64,000 nt of DNA from a bacterium (GCA_013823945.1 PNMZ01000008.1:1-64000); one strand, 5' to 3'. Numbered from the stretch's first letter, positions 16,074-25,290 are shown. Numbers and translations are program-made. Notes: generated from the letters alone by a model not told the origin.

Positions 16074-17876
16074 CTATAGAATAGCCTCTTGACCAGCGCA
16101 GTTCTCCTGAACCCGCCGCAGCAACTTGATCAGGAATCCCATCACGACTCGATATTCTTCGTCCTCTCTAATCTGAAGTTCCCCGCCTTGAAACTCATGC
16201 AAACCCAAACTGTCGTAATAGCGAAGCTCGGATACCGAACGAGAATGCAACGTCCGAATCCGCCACAAATTGATCCAACCCATAACGTTCCATGCCTCCG
16301 CCCGAAATCCTCCCAATACCAAAAGCCCACATGCCCATTCCATATTGAGATGAGCTTCTCGGCTCGAACCTCGCCAGTACGTAAGCTTTAATCCCTCAAT
16401 CGCAAAATCAACCCCTCGATTGACTTCACCACAACGTCCATATACAACTCCCATGAAAGAGAGCAAATTCGGCATCGTTCGCTCAAAATTAAAGTTCTTA
16501 CGCGCCGCATATGCTGCATCAACATAGCTCCGAGCCTCCCTGATGTCGCCAAAAATTAACTCCACAACTCCGTAATTTAACTGAGTAATGGCTCGATTAG
16601 TGCCATATAGAAAGGACGATTCGTTCGCAGATTTTTCCAGGAATTGATTGTAGATGTGCTTTGCTTCCGCAACTTGTCCCAAGTGCCACAAAAAGGCTGC
16701 CTCGGTGGTTCGCAACATTTCATACCGCTCATTTGATTCGATACGCTGTGCCACCACCTGCCCTGATCGAACCGCCGCCAACGCCTCATCCCACCGTCGA
16801 TGATGAAACAAACTAAAGGAATAAATCATCCAGGCGTTCGCCGCTTGGTTATCAGTCAATTCAAAAGAAAACAGTGACTGACTGATTTCAATAACCTTCT
16901 TCGAATCATATAGCGAGCTGTACGCCGAAACCCGGGCCACCTCAATCGCAACCCAACTTATACTTCCAATCTCCAAATGACCCTGAACTACCTCCAAAAT
17001 CTGCAAGTATTCCGACGGTGACGACTGCATGTAAAACTGAATCTCCGGTTTGACCACTAAGTCAACCAACATTGGGGCTGAACTACTTAAAGCACTCAAC
17101 AAAGCACCACCTAAGAGTTGCGAGTGCGTGACCTGAAACCCGCGATCACCTTGTCCGACCTCTTTCAGTTTTTTCCAATAACCCCCCAGCGACTTAAACA
17201 ACTCACCTTCCAAGTCAACATCGAGATCGCTCGCCGCCTGCCTCAATAGCCGAAATCCCTCGTCCAAACTTCTCAACGCATCATGCGCGTCCAAAAACCG
17301 TTCACATATTTCACGATCAAAGTCCCGGCGGCTACGCATCAGATTCCAAGCAAAGTCAATTGAATTCCAGTCAGAATTCTTCACCGCTGTGGCCGTTATC
17401 CGCCGCAAAGACTGACGACAGACCTCATCCCACCGAGCCAACGTCCCTTCAGTATCTAAGTCCGCAAATTCGCGCCAATCCTTAGAACCGATTGCATCCG
17501 CTGAGGCCATCAGAACCTCAAGCTGATAATCAAGATCAACTTCATCCAACGCGACGCGCAATCGCTTCTCTTCCTCCCAAACATCAACCGAGGAAGAAAT
17601 TCCCGATAAACGAACACTCAAACGATCAGATTCCAAAGCCCGACCAATCAAATTCTTCACCCTATTCAATGACACTCGTAGACGATTCGCAACCACTTCA
17701 TCCGGCTCCCCGGGCCAAAGCAAGCGAGCCATCTCTTCTCGGCTGATACTCGCCCCACGCAAAAATACTAGAAATATAACGACCCGACCCAAGCTCCTCA
17801 CGCTCACTGGCTTGGTCTGCCCCGTCACCAAAACCGCCGGATCACTCAAAATTTGAACCGAAATCTCCATCATCAC
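16074..17876 (-). CDS. SARP/BTAD-type regulator with TPR-like C-terminus
   Basis: A 600-residue protein. Residues 20-100 form an OmpR-like winged helix in SARP style (SISREEMARLLWPGEPDEV, then ANRLRVSLNRVKNLIG). Residues about 155-245 resemble the bacterial transcriptional activation domain (BTAD). The rest is TPR-like helices that usually sense or bind partners. Such proteins are activators that bind short direct repeats spaced about one helical turn apart; a perfect 11-bp tandem repeat lies 54 bases ahead of this gene. It is divergent from the PEP-CTERM gene at 17977. Its coding strand is less skewed in base use than its neighbours. Confidence 0.82.
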   Translation of the reverse strand: MMMEISVQILSDPAVLVTGQTKPVSVRSLGRVVIFLVFLRGASISREEMARLLWPGEPDEVVANRLRVSLNRVKNLIGRALESDRLSVRLSGISSSVDVWEEEKRLRVALDEVDLDYQLEVLMASADAIGSKDWREFADLDTEGTLARWDEVCRQSLRRITATAVKNSDWNSIDFAWNLMRSRRDFDREICERFLDAHDALRSLDEGFRLLRQAASDLDVDLEGELFKSLGGYWKKLKEVGQGDRGFQVTHSQLLGGALLSALSSSAPMLVDLVVKPEIQFYMQSSPSEYLQILEVVQGHLEIGSISWVAIEVARVSAYSSLYDSKKVIEISQSLFSFELTDNQAANAWMIYSFSLFHHRRWDEALAAVRSGQVVAQRIESNERYEMLRTTEAAFLWHLGQVAEAKHIYNQFLEKSANESSFLYGTNRAITQLNYGVVELIFGDIREARSYVDAAYAARKNFNFERTMPNLLSFMGVVYGRCGEVNRGVDFAIEGLKLTYWRGSSREAHLNMEWACGLLVLGGFRAEAWNVMGWINLWRIRTLHSRSVSELRYYDSLGLHEFQGGELQIREDEEYRVVMGFLIKLLRRVQENCAGQEAIL

Positions 17877-17930
17877 CAGTCTAAACCGTTCCGTACAACA
17901 AATGGCCCACTTTTTTCATCTGAAATGTTT

Positions 17931-17952
17931 TGTAATGGTCGTGTAATGGTCG
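17931..17952 (+). promoter_or_regulatory. Tandem 11-bp direct repeat, candidate SARP operator
   Basis: TGTAATGGTCG occurs twice without a gap (17931-17941 and 17942-17952). A weaker copy TGAAATG starts at 17921. The repeat lies between a SARP-like regulator and a divergent PEP-CTERM gene, ending 24 bases before the latter's ATG. SARP proteins are known to bind heptamer repeats with an 11-bp period. Confidence 0.6.
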
Positions 17953-17976
17953 ACTTGTTACCATGAACGAATTGCT

Positions 17977-18855
17977 ATGAAATTCGCCACCGCTTTCACA
18001 ACCATTGCCCTGCTTGCAATCACGACCATCTCATCCGCTCAATCCCTCACTTCCTATGTCGCAGTCGGGGCCGGAAATACTGGTTTCGAAAACTTCGGGA
18101 TCAACGCCTTCGCCTCGGATTTCAGTGGCATCGGTACTACCATTGTTGCCGCCGGGAATGAGACCTTCTCAGGAATTGATGGCAACGGTGATTCACAAAC
18201 GATGAGTTTTGCCGGAACCGCATTGGCAAGCGCCCAGTACGGCATCCTCCGAACATATGCGACGGGCAATGTTACAAACTCCTTTTACAACTCAAACAAC
18301 CCTTGGTACTACAACTCAGACACTGGCTCAGTGAACCACAACGGCACCCCCGACTACCTCATCTCATTTGGTCAAGCACAATACAACGATGTCTTCACCT
18401 ACACTAACATCGGGCCCGCGGTCACTGTCAATTTCTTCTATCAAATCACCGGAACCTTCAGTGGAGGAGCCGTTTACCATTCCATCCTAGTTGAGAATGA
18501 CGAAGACTTCGACAGCATCATCCTCACCCCCAACGACGGAAACACGATAAACCAAACCTTCGTCACCAAGAACTTCTCTATCGGCGATGGCATTCTGAAC
18601 CACTCCACCAATATCCTTAGCCAATTCGATCATCGCACCGAATTCTCACCCGATGGAACCAATATCTCTGGAGTCGCCGACTTTGACAGCACTGTCATCC
18701 TGACCGGAATGGTGCTCAAGGACGCAAACGGTGCCGTAGTCAACGGCTGGTCATTCAATAGCGGATCCGGAGCCGACTACGGCGCCGTTCCCGAACCCGC
18801 AACCATGACCATCCTCGCCCTCGCCGCCCTCATCGCCAAAAATCGAAAGAAATAA
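17977..18855 (+). CDS. PEP-CTERM protein
   Basis: A 292-residue exported protein. Residues 1-21 are a signal peptide (MKFATAFTTIALLAITTISSA). The C-terminus has VPEPATM followed by a hydrophobic run and a KNRKK end, the PEP-CTERM sorting signal recognised by exosortase in other bacteria. No exosortase gene is in the window. The body is beta-rich, Asn/Gly/Thr-rich and of unknown function. No ribosome-binding sequence is clear before the ATG. A five-codon frame (ATG at 17963) ends in ATGA across the start, possibly by chance. A good terminator follows. Confidence 0.88.
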   Translation: MKFATAFTTIALLAITTISSAQSLTSYVAVGAGNTGFENFGINAFASDFSGIGTTIVAAGNETFSGIDGNGDSQTMSFAGTALASAQYGILRTYATGNVTNSFYNSNNPWYYNSDTGSVNHNGTPDYLISFGQAQYNDVFTYTNIGPAVTVNFFYQITGTFSGGAVYHSILVENDEDFDSIILTPNDGNTINQTFVTKNFSIGDGILNHSTNILSQFDHRTEFSPDGTNISGVADFDSTVILTGMVLKDANGAVVNGWSFNSGSGADYGAVPEPATMTILALAALIAKNRKK

Positions 18856-18891
18856 CCCACCAAATTTTTTGTGCCCACATGAGGTTCGTTC

Positions 18892-18922
18892 AGCCTGTTG
18901 CTTCCCCAGCAGGCTATTTTTT
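18892..18922 (+). terminator. Rho-independent terminator after the PEP-CTERM gene
   Basis: AGCCTG (18892-18897) pairs with CAGGCT (18910-18915), followed by ATTTTTT. It overlaps the last codons of the convergent epimerase gene. Confidence 0.8.
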
Positions 18923-20011
18923 GACTTCAATCATCGAAAGCCCCGCCAAAAACTCCGCCTTCGGCCTCGCTCCAAGCCCCGGCTCATCCCCGATCCGCAC
19001 CGTCCCCCCCACGATCTCCAAACCACCCTCAATCACATCCTCCGTGTGACCCGTGTGAGCATCCAAATCAAAATACTCAATCGCCGAATCACTGCATCCC
19101 AAATGCGCACTCGCCGTCACCCCCAGTCGGGTCTCCGCCATCCCCCCTACCATGCACCGGCCATGACCACTCCGCACCACAGCCGCAATTTCTCGAGCCC
19201 CAATCAACCCCGAACTCTTACACAACTTGATATTCACCAAACTACAACAACCCCCCGAAATCAATCCAAATGCGTCCTCCGCATCAAAGCAGCTCTCATC
19301 CGCCATAACCGCAACCCCTGCATGCTCGTGAAGCCACTTCAACCCCGCCCAATCTTTCCGCCGCACCGGCTGCTCACAAAACTCCACACCAAACTCCGCG
19401 ATTTCGTTCAAAACCACTAAAGCCGTCTCCCGGTCATAAGCCTGGTTCGCATCGACCCGGATCAACGCCTCCGGAGCCCCCTCCCGAACCGCCGAAACCC
19501 GAGCTACGTCATTCTCAACCCCATCTCCCAACTTCACTTTGATCCGCCCAAAACCTTCCGCAACAATCTCCCCCGCTCGAACTCCCGCCACATCTGGCTC
19601 CACAATCCCAATCGTCAGATCTGTCGGCAACTCTCGATTTGTTCCACCAAACAGTTGATAAATCGGCACCCCCAACTTCTGCCCAACCAAGTCGTGTAAT
19701 GCCACATCAATCGCCCCCACCGCCGTCGTCATCGTTGGTAACAATCCCTTTAGCTCCGCAACCAAACTCCCAACCGCCATAAAATCACGGCCCACCAAAA
19801 ACTGACCCAAAAATCTCAACGCCTCAACGCAAGTCTCCCGCGTCTCGCCATTGATCGAATGAAACGGTAGCGCCTCCCCCCAACCCGTCAAATCCCCCCC
19901 ATCAATTGCTACAAAAACTCCATCCACGGAATAAGATGTCATCGTCGCAATCCGGAACGGAGATAGCCGGCCAATCGAATAAGGATACAACCGGACGCGA
20001 TCAATCACCAT
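18914..20011 (-). CDS. Enolase-superfamily enzyme, probable dipeptide epimerase
   Basis: A 365-residue member of the muconate-lactonizing/mandelate-racemase group. Catalytic features: IKVKLG with the K-x-K pair near 166, metal ligands in RVDANQAY, the Glu of EQPV and the Asp of MADESCF, and the second-side Lys in NIKLCKSSG. The pattern fits L-Ala-D/L-Glu-type dipeptide epimerases (muropeptide recycling) better than muconate cycloisomerases, but substrate cannot be fixed from sequence. It shares the junction base 20011 with the stop of the upstream secreted-protein gene. Confidence 0.85.
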   Translation of the reverse strand: MVIDRVRLYPYSIGRLSPFRIATMTSYSVDGVFVAIDGGDLTGWGEALPFHSINGETRETCVEALRFLGQFLVGRDFMAVGSLVAELKGLLPTMTTAVGAIDVALHDLVGQKLGVPIYQLFGGTNRELPTDLTIGIVEPDVAGVRAGEIVAEGFGRIKVKLGDGVENDVARVSAVREGAPEALIRVDANQAYDRETALVVLNEIAEFGVEFCEQPVRRKDWAGLKWLHEHAGVAVMADESCFDAEDAFGLISGGCCSLVNIKLCKSSGLIGAREIAAVVRSGHGRCMVGGMAETRLGVTASAHLGCSDSAIEYFDLDAHTGHTEDVIEGGLEIVGGTVRIGDEPGLGARPKAEFLAGLSMIEVKK

Positions 20012-20718
20012 CAGGGAACCATGTATACCCGGTCAATCAAAACGTGAACCGTGTAATGCTGATCCAAACCACTAAACGCCAAATGCTCCAACGTATATCC
20101 ACCCGGCGCATTCAAAATATTGTTCCCCCCCGCAAAGTTCAAAACTCGACCCGGAGCCAAAACCCCTTTAGGAATCGCCCCCAAATCAATCTCCACCGTC
20201 TGCCAAACCCCACCCGTCAAAAGCTGACCATTAGGTTGACCTCCCGGCCCACCCAAACCCGAATTCGCCACCCACTCAATGCTCCCGGTCGTTCCTCCAT
20301 TCGCACCAATCGCCCCCACACCCCCCACTTCTCGCAACCCCGCCGCCAAATAAACTGGAGCGTTCACCCACAAATCGATCCGCAATTTCCGCGTCACATC
20401 AACAAAAGGGTTCGGTGTCCCCGCCGTATTAAATGTCGTCAAACGGCACCACTTCGCCGCACGATTCCACTTGAACTCAAATTGCGCTTCAAAGCACTGC
20501 TGACCCGCCCCCGCCAAATTAGATGCCGGTGCCCCCATCCGCACAACCCGACCCAGGTTGAACTGATTCTCCAACAATCCCGAAGTTGAACCGCTGTACC
20601 GAGGCTGACGAAACAGCGTTCCACTTTCCAACGCCGCCGTCTCAAAATCCTGAATCACCGTCTGACCAAACCCCATTCCCGGCAAAACCCCCATCATAAT
20701 CAAAGGCCAAACGCGCAT
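20011..20718 (-). CDS. Secreted beta-rich protein, unknown
   Basis: A 235-residue protein with a signal peptide (residues 1-19, ending GFGQ). The mature part looks like a jelly-roll or carbohydrate-binding type fold: alternating strands, Gly/Asn-rich loops, a VWQTVEIDLGAIP segment and an LEHLAFSGLDQ-HYTVHVLIDRV end, as seen in lectin-like domains. I do not recognise a named family. It is the upstream partner of the epimerase, with which it overlaps. Confidence 0.7.
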   Translation of the reverse strand: MRVWPLIMMGVLPGMGFGQTVIQDFETAALESGTLFRQPRYSGSTSGLLENQFNLGRVVRMGAPASNLAGAGQQCFEAQFEFKWNRAAKWCRLTTFNTAGTPNPFVDVTRKLRIDLWVNAPVYLAAGLREVGGVGAIGANGGTTGSIEWVANSGLGGPGGQPNGQLLTGGVWQTVEIDLGAIPKGVLAPGRVLNFAGGNNILNAPGGYTLEHLAFSGLDQHYTVHVLIDRVYMVP

Positions 20719-20833
20719 TCCCCTATCCTAGCGAAAAAACCTGCTCCCATGCAACTCCACTTTCCCGAACCCCGCATTCTCACTAGTAAGTCCCACCCCC
20801 ATCACCACCTGAATGCCAGACTCTAGGTAAGCG

Positions 20834-21247
20834 ATGAAACGGATCATCTGGCAAGGTGTCTCCGAAGTTGCAAGATTAGTCCTTGCAACGATCATCTGTT
20901 TTATACATTGCGCCCCCCAAATTTATGTCCCTCGAAGCGTGGCCGGACTCCACTGTCCAACAGCCTTTGTCCAGAAAATCCAATCTGACAACGGGGATTT
21001 CAAAACTCCCCAACCCGGAGATAAAGAATTCAAACAATGTCTGTGCGCCGATAAAGAAAATATCGAACAACGTTCAGAACTAGAAACGATCAATCTCTCT
21101 AGTCTTGTGCCGACCCCCACGCTTTGCGATCCAACCTATCATCTACAAATTTTGGCCCATCCGTTCCCCTACCAAGCTTTTTCGCGGCAACCATCTCGTT
21201 TACATTCAACTCCGAATATTCCCCCCATCCCTCCACCAAACGCATAG
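20834..21247 (+). CDS. Small Cys-containing exported protein, unknown
   Basis: A 137-residue frame preceded by AGGTAAG. Residues 10-26 are hydrophobic and could be a signal or anchor. Cysteines at 22, 26, 41, 68, 70 and 98 occur in HCAPQ, HCPTAF, QCLCADK and TLCDP contexts. The last 40 residues are Pro/Ser/His-rich. Product unknown; the frame has no competitor on either strand and stands directly ahead of the pseudopilin-redox cluster, 83 bases upstream, so it may be its first gene. Confidence is moderate because no family is recognised. Confidence 0.55.
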   Translation: MKRIIWQGVSEVARLVLATIICFIHCAPQIYVPRSVAGLHCPTAFVQKIQSDNGDFKTPQPGDKEFKQCLCADKENIEQRSELETINLSSLVPTPTLCDPTYHLQILAHPFPYQAFSRQPSRLHSTPNIPPIPPPNA

Positions 21248-21330
21248 TCATTAAACCCGTGTTTCGTTAGCATTCCCAACTTATGTTGGGGTCTGTCACA
21301 GGTGCCAAATTCACCTGAAATTCTCAAAAA

Positions 21331-22155
21331 ATGAAAAACAAAATCACGCGTGCTTTCACGCTCATCGAACTACTCGTCGTCATTGCGATCATCGCAATCC
21401 TCGCTGCAATCCTGTTCCCCGTCTTCGCGCAAGCGAAAGGCGCAGCCAAACGAACCCAAGATCTGAGCAACCTCAAACAACTCGGACTTTCATTCCAACT
21501 TTATGCAGGAGACTACGATGATATGTCCGTTGCCTCCGGCATGAAGGATTTTTCTCTCACCGGGAAAAACTACCTTTGGTATGGCTCAATCACGGGCGGC
21601 CTCATGGCTGGAGGAGCAGGGGCCAATCCCAAAGAATCGCCTCTGTACCCCTATCAAAAAAACGTCGACATTATGGGAGATCCCACCGCAAAGGGAATAC
21701 CCGAGCAAGGACAATGGGGATACACCGACTACGGCTACAACTACTTCTACCTTGGTGGATATGGCGACTTTTACGGTCCCGGACCTCAGTCGTTTTTGGC
21801 TCGCTACACCTACGATCCAAGGTCATTAACGAGCTTCGAAAGACCAGCCGAAACCCTCGTGTTTACGGACTCCGCTTACGAGGACTCTATAACACCAATG
21901 CCACTTCAAAAATATGCCTGGGTTACACCCCCGTCATGCGGAGACCTATTTGGTGAAGATCAGTATTGTGAAACGACCCACGGTCGTCACAATGGCGGAA
22001 TCGCCAACGTAGTCTGGCTCGACGGACATGCGAAAGGTTTCAAACCTGTCGTCCGATCAACTGGTGCAAGACGAAAGCAACTCAATATCGGGTATGTCAT
22101 GAAGGGAACGACAACGAACGACTACTTTTACGGTGGCCCGGAGGAACAACCATGA
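21331..22155 (+). CDS. H-X9-DG type pseudopilin
   Basis: A 274-residue protein with a type IV prepilin signal: basic start MKNKITRA, then [24 protein letters not shown] with Phe+1 and Glu+5. The C-terminal part carries [17 protein letters not shown], the H-X9-DG element seen in large paralogous families of Planctomycetes and Armatimonadota. Such proteins sit at the membrane after prepilin peptidase cleavage; their roles are mostly unknown. Its stop overlaps the start of the DJ-1/PfpI gene by four bases, so it is translated with the redox genes. A small CCCAAC/GTTGGG hairpin lies at 21275-21290. Confidence 0.9.
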   Translation: MKNKITRAFTLIELLVVIAIIAILAAILFPVFAQAKGAAKRTQDLSNLKQLGLSFQLYAGDYDDMSVASGMKDFSLTGKNYLWYGSITGGLMAGGAGANPKESPLYPYQKNVDIMGDPTAKGIPEQGQWGYTDYGYNYFYLGGYGDFYGPGPQSFLARYTYDPRSLTSFERPAETLVFTDSAYEDSITPMPLQKYAWVTPPSCGDLFGEDQYCETTHGRHNGGIANVVWLDGHAKGFKPVVRSTGARRKQLNIGYVMKGTTTNDYFYGGPEEQP

Positions 22156-22991
22156 ACCGAAGAGATGTTCTCAAAGCGGGACTCTCTCTGACGGCACTCA
22201 CCCCAGCAATGGGGTGGATGAACCTTCTTGCTCATCAACAGCAAGAATTTAACAACGGGGATGGTCAATTAGACCACCCAGATCGATACAAGAATTTGCC
22301 CGCGGATGCCCCAACTATCGCAATGGTGATTTATGAAGGGTTCACCGTTCTCGATCTCATCGGACCCTATCAGTTCTTATGGGCACTGATGGACAGAAGA
22401 GTCCGAATCGTAGCCAAAAAGAAAGGACCAATCACCGCCGACACTGGTATTCAAATCATAGCCGACACCACCTTTGAAGAATGTCCCAAAGATTTGGATG
22501 TTTTATTCGTCGGTGGTGGAACTGAAGGCACCCTCCTTGCGATGCAAGATGAAGAAACGCGGAAGTTCTTTGCCGATCGAGGAAAAAGAGCAAACCACAT
22601 CGTTTCTGTCTGTACCGGAAGCCTCATCCTTGGCGCCGCCGGACTCCTCAAAGGAAAAGAAGCAACAGGTCATTTCGCTGCCCGCGATCTTCTGAGTGAA
22701 TTTGGAGCCAAACCTGTCAACAAAAGAACTGTAGAAGACGGCAATATCATGACGGGAGCCGGGGTGAGTGCAGGGTTAGATCTCGGCCTAGCTCTTCTTG
22801 CAAAGTTAGGAGGTGAAGACTACGCAAAACTCTGTCAACTCTTCTTCGAATACGATCCAAATCCCATGTTTGACTACGGATCACCTGAGAAAGCAAAGAA
22901 AGAGGACGTAGATATGAGTATCCAAATGGTCGAACCATTCAGAGAAGCCGTCAAGAAATTTGCCCGGGAGATAAGACATGAAAAAGAGTAA
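22152..22991 (+). CDS. DJ-1/PfpI family protein with Tat-like signal
   Basis: A 279-residue class I glutamine-amidotransferase-fold protein. The N-terminus [16 protein letters not shown] is twin-arginine-like, so export is probable. The domain (about 54-230) has [13 protein letters not shown] with Asp68, a GGG turn and the nucleophile elbow [15 protein letters not shown] with Cys154. This layout resembles isonitrile hydratase and related PfpI proteins. It overlaps the pseudopilin by four bases and the next gene by 14. A chemical or redox role for Cys154 is likely; the substrate is unknown. Confidence 0.85.
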   Translation: MNRRDVLKAGLSLTALTPAMGWMNLLAHQQQEFNNGDGQLDHPDRYKNLPADAPTIAMVIYEGFTVLDLIGPYQFLWALMDRRVRIVAKKKGPITADTGIQIIADTTFEECPKDLDVLFVGGGTEGTLLAMQDEETRKFFADRGKRANHIVSVCTGSLILGAAGLLKGKEATGHFAARDLLSEFGAKPVNKRTVEDGNIMTGAGVSAGLDLGLALLAKLGGEDYAKLCQLFFEYDPNPMFDYGSPEKAKKEDVDMSIQMVEPFREAVKKFAREIRHEKE

Positions 22992-23721
22992 CGCAATCAC
23001 CCTTCAGACTGCGTTTGTAATTGCAGCTGGAATAACGATGGGAGCATTTATGTGGCCAAACCAAAACCATCCGCTAATACCAATCGAATCTCAGCTAGAC
23101 CCCAACCTCGGAGTCGAAGACCCGTCTGCCATCGAAGAAGCCGGACTCATTCAACAAGAAGATCACCCCGTCACCGACGAAATGATCAAGACGGCCGAAG
23201 AACTTGAGTCAAAGATTGCTCCTGATTTCAGCCTCCCCGACGAAACCGGCAAGCTTCACAACCTCGATTCCCTCACCCAAGGCAAAAAACCACTCCTCAT
23301 TTTTTTCATCGAAAAGAAATGTCCGTGCTGTCTCGGTGCCAAACATTTCGTCGACACCCTGACCGACAAATACGAAAAGGAAGCGACGGTCATCGGTGTC
23401 ATCAACGCTTCAGGAAAAGAAGCGGAAACATGGCGAAAACTCACCCAACCCCACTTCCTCGTCCTTGAAGACCCCGGTCAAAAGGCAATCCGAGCGTATT
23501 CCGCCGAACGAGGAGTCTATACAACTCTCATCAGCCCTGACAAAAAAATTGTCAAAGCCTATCCCGGATATTCCCTTGAAACCCTCAAAGAAATATCCGC
23601 AAAAATCGCTGACCTTGCGGGAATTCCTGACAAAGGCTTCGATTCAATCGCCGCTCCGAAGAAGCTCACTTCCGGATGTCTCTTCCCCGATCCTGAACCA
23701 ATTTCGAACGAAACACCATGA
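22978..23721 (+). CDS. Exported thioredoxin-fold protein with CPCC motif and Ser-Gly-Cys tail
   Basis: A 247-residue protein with an N-terminal hydrophobic segment (about 9-26) that anchors or exports it. The redoxin domain (about 78-230) opens with APDFSLPDETGK as in AhpC/TSA and thioredoxin-like proteins, and its active site reads KKCPCC (Cys115, 117, 118), one Cys more than usual. A further Cys234 sits in a C-terminal SGCLF tail. The last residues are acidic. Overlaps: 14 bases with the DJ-1 gene, four with the next redoxin. Disulfide exchange or peroxide reduction in the periplasm is the likely role. Confidence 0.85.
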   Translation: MKKSNAITLQTAFVIAAGITMGAFMWPNQNHPLIPIESQLDPNLGVEDPSAIEEAGLIQQEDHPVTDEMIKTAEELESKIAPDFSLPDETGKLHNLDSLTQGKKPLLIFFIEKKCPCCLGAKHFVDTLTDKYEKEATVIGVINASGKEAETWRKLTQPHFLVLEDPGQKAIRAYSAERGVYTTLISPDKKIVKAYPGYSLETLKEISAKIADLAGIPDKGFDSIAAPKKLTSGCLFPDPEPISNETP

Positions 23722-24227
23722 TCACCACCATTATTACCACCACAATCCTCACCGCCCCAAAGTCCGTCCCCGCCTTCAACCTCAAAGGCATTGACGGACT
23801 CACATACACTCAAGCGAGCCTCACCAAACGACCGACCATCGTCGTCTTTTGGAACAAAGGATGCCCCCACAATCCATCCTCAGCACCCATCTTTAACCGA
23901 CTCCAAAAAGATCATGCGGGCAAAGTCTCTGTCGTTGGATTTATCAATGCCCCCGCGGCCGAAGCCAAAACCTATGCCAAAACAATTAAACTCACAATCC
24001 CCCTCATCACGGATCCAACGGGCAAGACAATCGAAAAAATGGGGGCAACCCATAGCCTCGATATCGCCCTGATCAACCCCAAAAGCAAGAAAATTGAAGA
24101 GTACAGCAATGGATACAAACAGTCCATTGTATCCAACTACCTGACCAAAGCCCGAAGTTGGAGCACAGTTCCCAACCTTAAACTCGACTACATCCCGGCG
24201 AAAATGCAATCGGGCTGCGGATTCTAA
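23718..24227 (+). CDS. Thioredoxin-fold protein with CPHN motif and Ser-Gly-Cys tail
   Basis: A 169-residue paralogue of the preceding protein. The active site is KGCPHN with only one Cys (Cys49), so it cannot act as a classical CxxC oxidoreductase by itself. The C-terminus is QSGCGF (Cys167). Shared features with its neighbour are VGFINA and EAKT segments, an LINP-KKI strand, the GY turn and the tail. No clear signal peptide; residues 1-12 (MITTIITTTILT) are only mildly hydrophobic, so the location is uncertain. The ATG overlaps the preceding stop by four bases. Confidence 0.8.
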   Translation: MITTIITTTILTAPKSVPAFNLKGIDGLTYTQASLTKRPTIVVFWNKGCPHNPSSAPIFNRLQKDHAGKVSVVGFINAPAAEAKTYAKTIKLTIPLITDPTGKTIEKMGATHSLDIALINPKSKKIEEYSNGYKQSIVSNYLTKARSWSTVPNLKLDYIPAKMQSGCGF

Positions 24228-24273
24228 TCCGAAAAGCCCGAACACCAAACCCGAGTTTTGCGTCTAACAAACC

Positions 24274-25053
24274 GTGAAACTCGGGCAACTTCTCACCACA
24301 ACTCTCATGGCAACCGCCGCCATGTCCCAAGCGCAACTTCCCGCCGCCAAAACCCTCATGGGCGATGTCCTCACCGACCTCGGATCCGAACCCGTCTACT
24401 CCCTCTACAAATCCGGCACCGAAGACATCAACGGCACTATCACCAATATCGACTCTGGCCTCATCGTCCGAGATGTCTCAACCAACCCCGGCGAAGTCCA
24501 CTACCGTATCGAATACGTCGCCCGTCGAAACGGTGTCTACACCCATCGGGGCGTCGTTGACGGCAGCCGAATCTGGTTCTACACCGTCGCTACAAATTCT
24601 TACAGCACCTACACCTACAACCAGCTCAATATCGCAGACCAACCTGCTACCATTTTCCGCACTCTGCGCAAATTCATAAGCGGAGAAGACCAATTCCTCG
24701 TCCAACTCGCCCAAGAAGCCTACGAAGCCCGGATCAGCGGATCCGCCGTGGCCGCCAACAAATGGCTCCCCTGGATGCCCATGTACAGCTCACTCGTGGT
24801 CTCTTCTGGAGTCATCGAAGCGGTTTCTCAAGTCCCCAACTACCGCTATCTCGCCTACGAAACAAGCTCCCTCGCCGGCGTAGATATCCTCTCCCGAATC
24901 GTCGGACGCACCGAAAAAATCCGCGGAGCCACCACCACCATAAACGACTGGAACATCAACGCCTATAAATACGAGCTAGCAAGCGCAGACTACACGTTCG
25001 TCCCGCCCGCCGGCTCCCGCGCTACCGCCTCAGGTCTCGCCCAAGGCGGCTAA
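24274..25053 (+). CDS. Secreted protein, possible LolA/LolB-like fold
   Basis: A 259-residue protein beginning with GTG at 24274 and a signal peptide ending near SQAQ (residue 21). The body is a succession of beta strands with Tyr/Thr/Asn-rich turns and ends in SADYTFVPPAGSRA, the kind of C-terminal strand seen in outer-membrane lipoprotein-carrier-like proteins. That resemblance is weak and no function is claimed. It follows the redox cluster after 46 bases and is followed by two G-rich repeats. Confidence 0.7.
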   Translation: MKLGQLLTTTLMATAAMSQAQLPAAKTLMGDVLTDLGSEPVYSLYKSGTEDINGTITNIDSGLIVRDVSTNPGEVHYRIEYVARRNGVYTHRGVVDGSRIWFYTVATNSYSTYTYNQLNIADQPATIFRTLRKFISGEDQFLVQLAQEAYEARISGSAVAANKWLPWMPMYSSLVVSSGVIEAVSQVPNYRYLAYETSSLAGVDILSRIVGRTEKIRGATTTINDWNINAYKYELASADYTFVPPAGSRATASGLAQGG

Positions 25054-25075
25054 GAAAGATTCATCGTCGTCGTTA

Positions 25076-25114
25076 TCTCCCTCCCCTGATGGGGAGGGAT
25101 CGAGGGTGGGGAGA
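25076..25114 (+). repeat. G-rich intergenic repeat, type 1, copy A
   Basis: C-rich arm TCTCCCTCCCC, four bases, then GGGGAGGG and further G-runs at 25104-25111. Arms pair as a hairpin. This copy has an altered middle (ATCGA between G-runs). Confidence 0.8.
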
Positions 25115-25159
25115 CCGTTATTAAAAACACCTAGAGCACAAAGCTGCCATTGTCTAAAT

Positions 25160-25198
25160 CCCCTCCCCAAAAACTGGGGAGGGGAAGGGGTGGGGAGA
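25160..25198 (+). repeat. G-rich intergenic repeat, type 1, copy B
   Basis: CCCCTCCCC, a seven-base spacer, then four G4 runs at 25176-25195 (loops A, AA, T). The + strand can form a hairpin or a four-tetrad G-quadruplex. Confidence 0.85.
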
Positions 25199-25226
25199 CG
25201 GTCTCAAGAACGACTAATACTAAAGA

Positions 25227-25290
25227 TGAAACTCCCCTACCCCTATGGATAAGAGCCTGCCCTGGTCTTGAACTGGGGACTTCGAAGGGG
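25227..25290 (+). repeat. Degenerate type 2 repeat (AGAGCCTGCCC)
   Basis: CCCCTACCCC followed by ATAAGAGCCTGCCCTGG and a G-rich end. Shares the GAGCCTGCCC core with the copies at 29907 and 51048, but is decayed. Confidence 0.55.
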
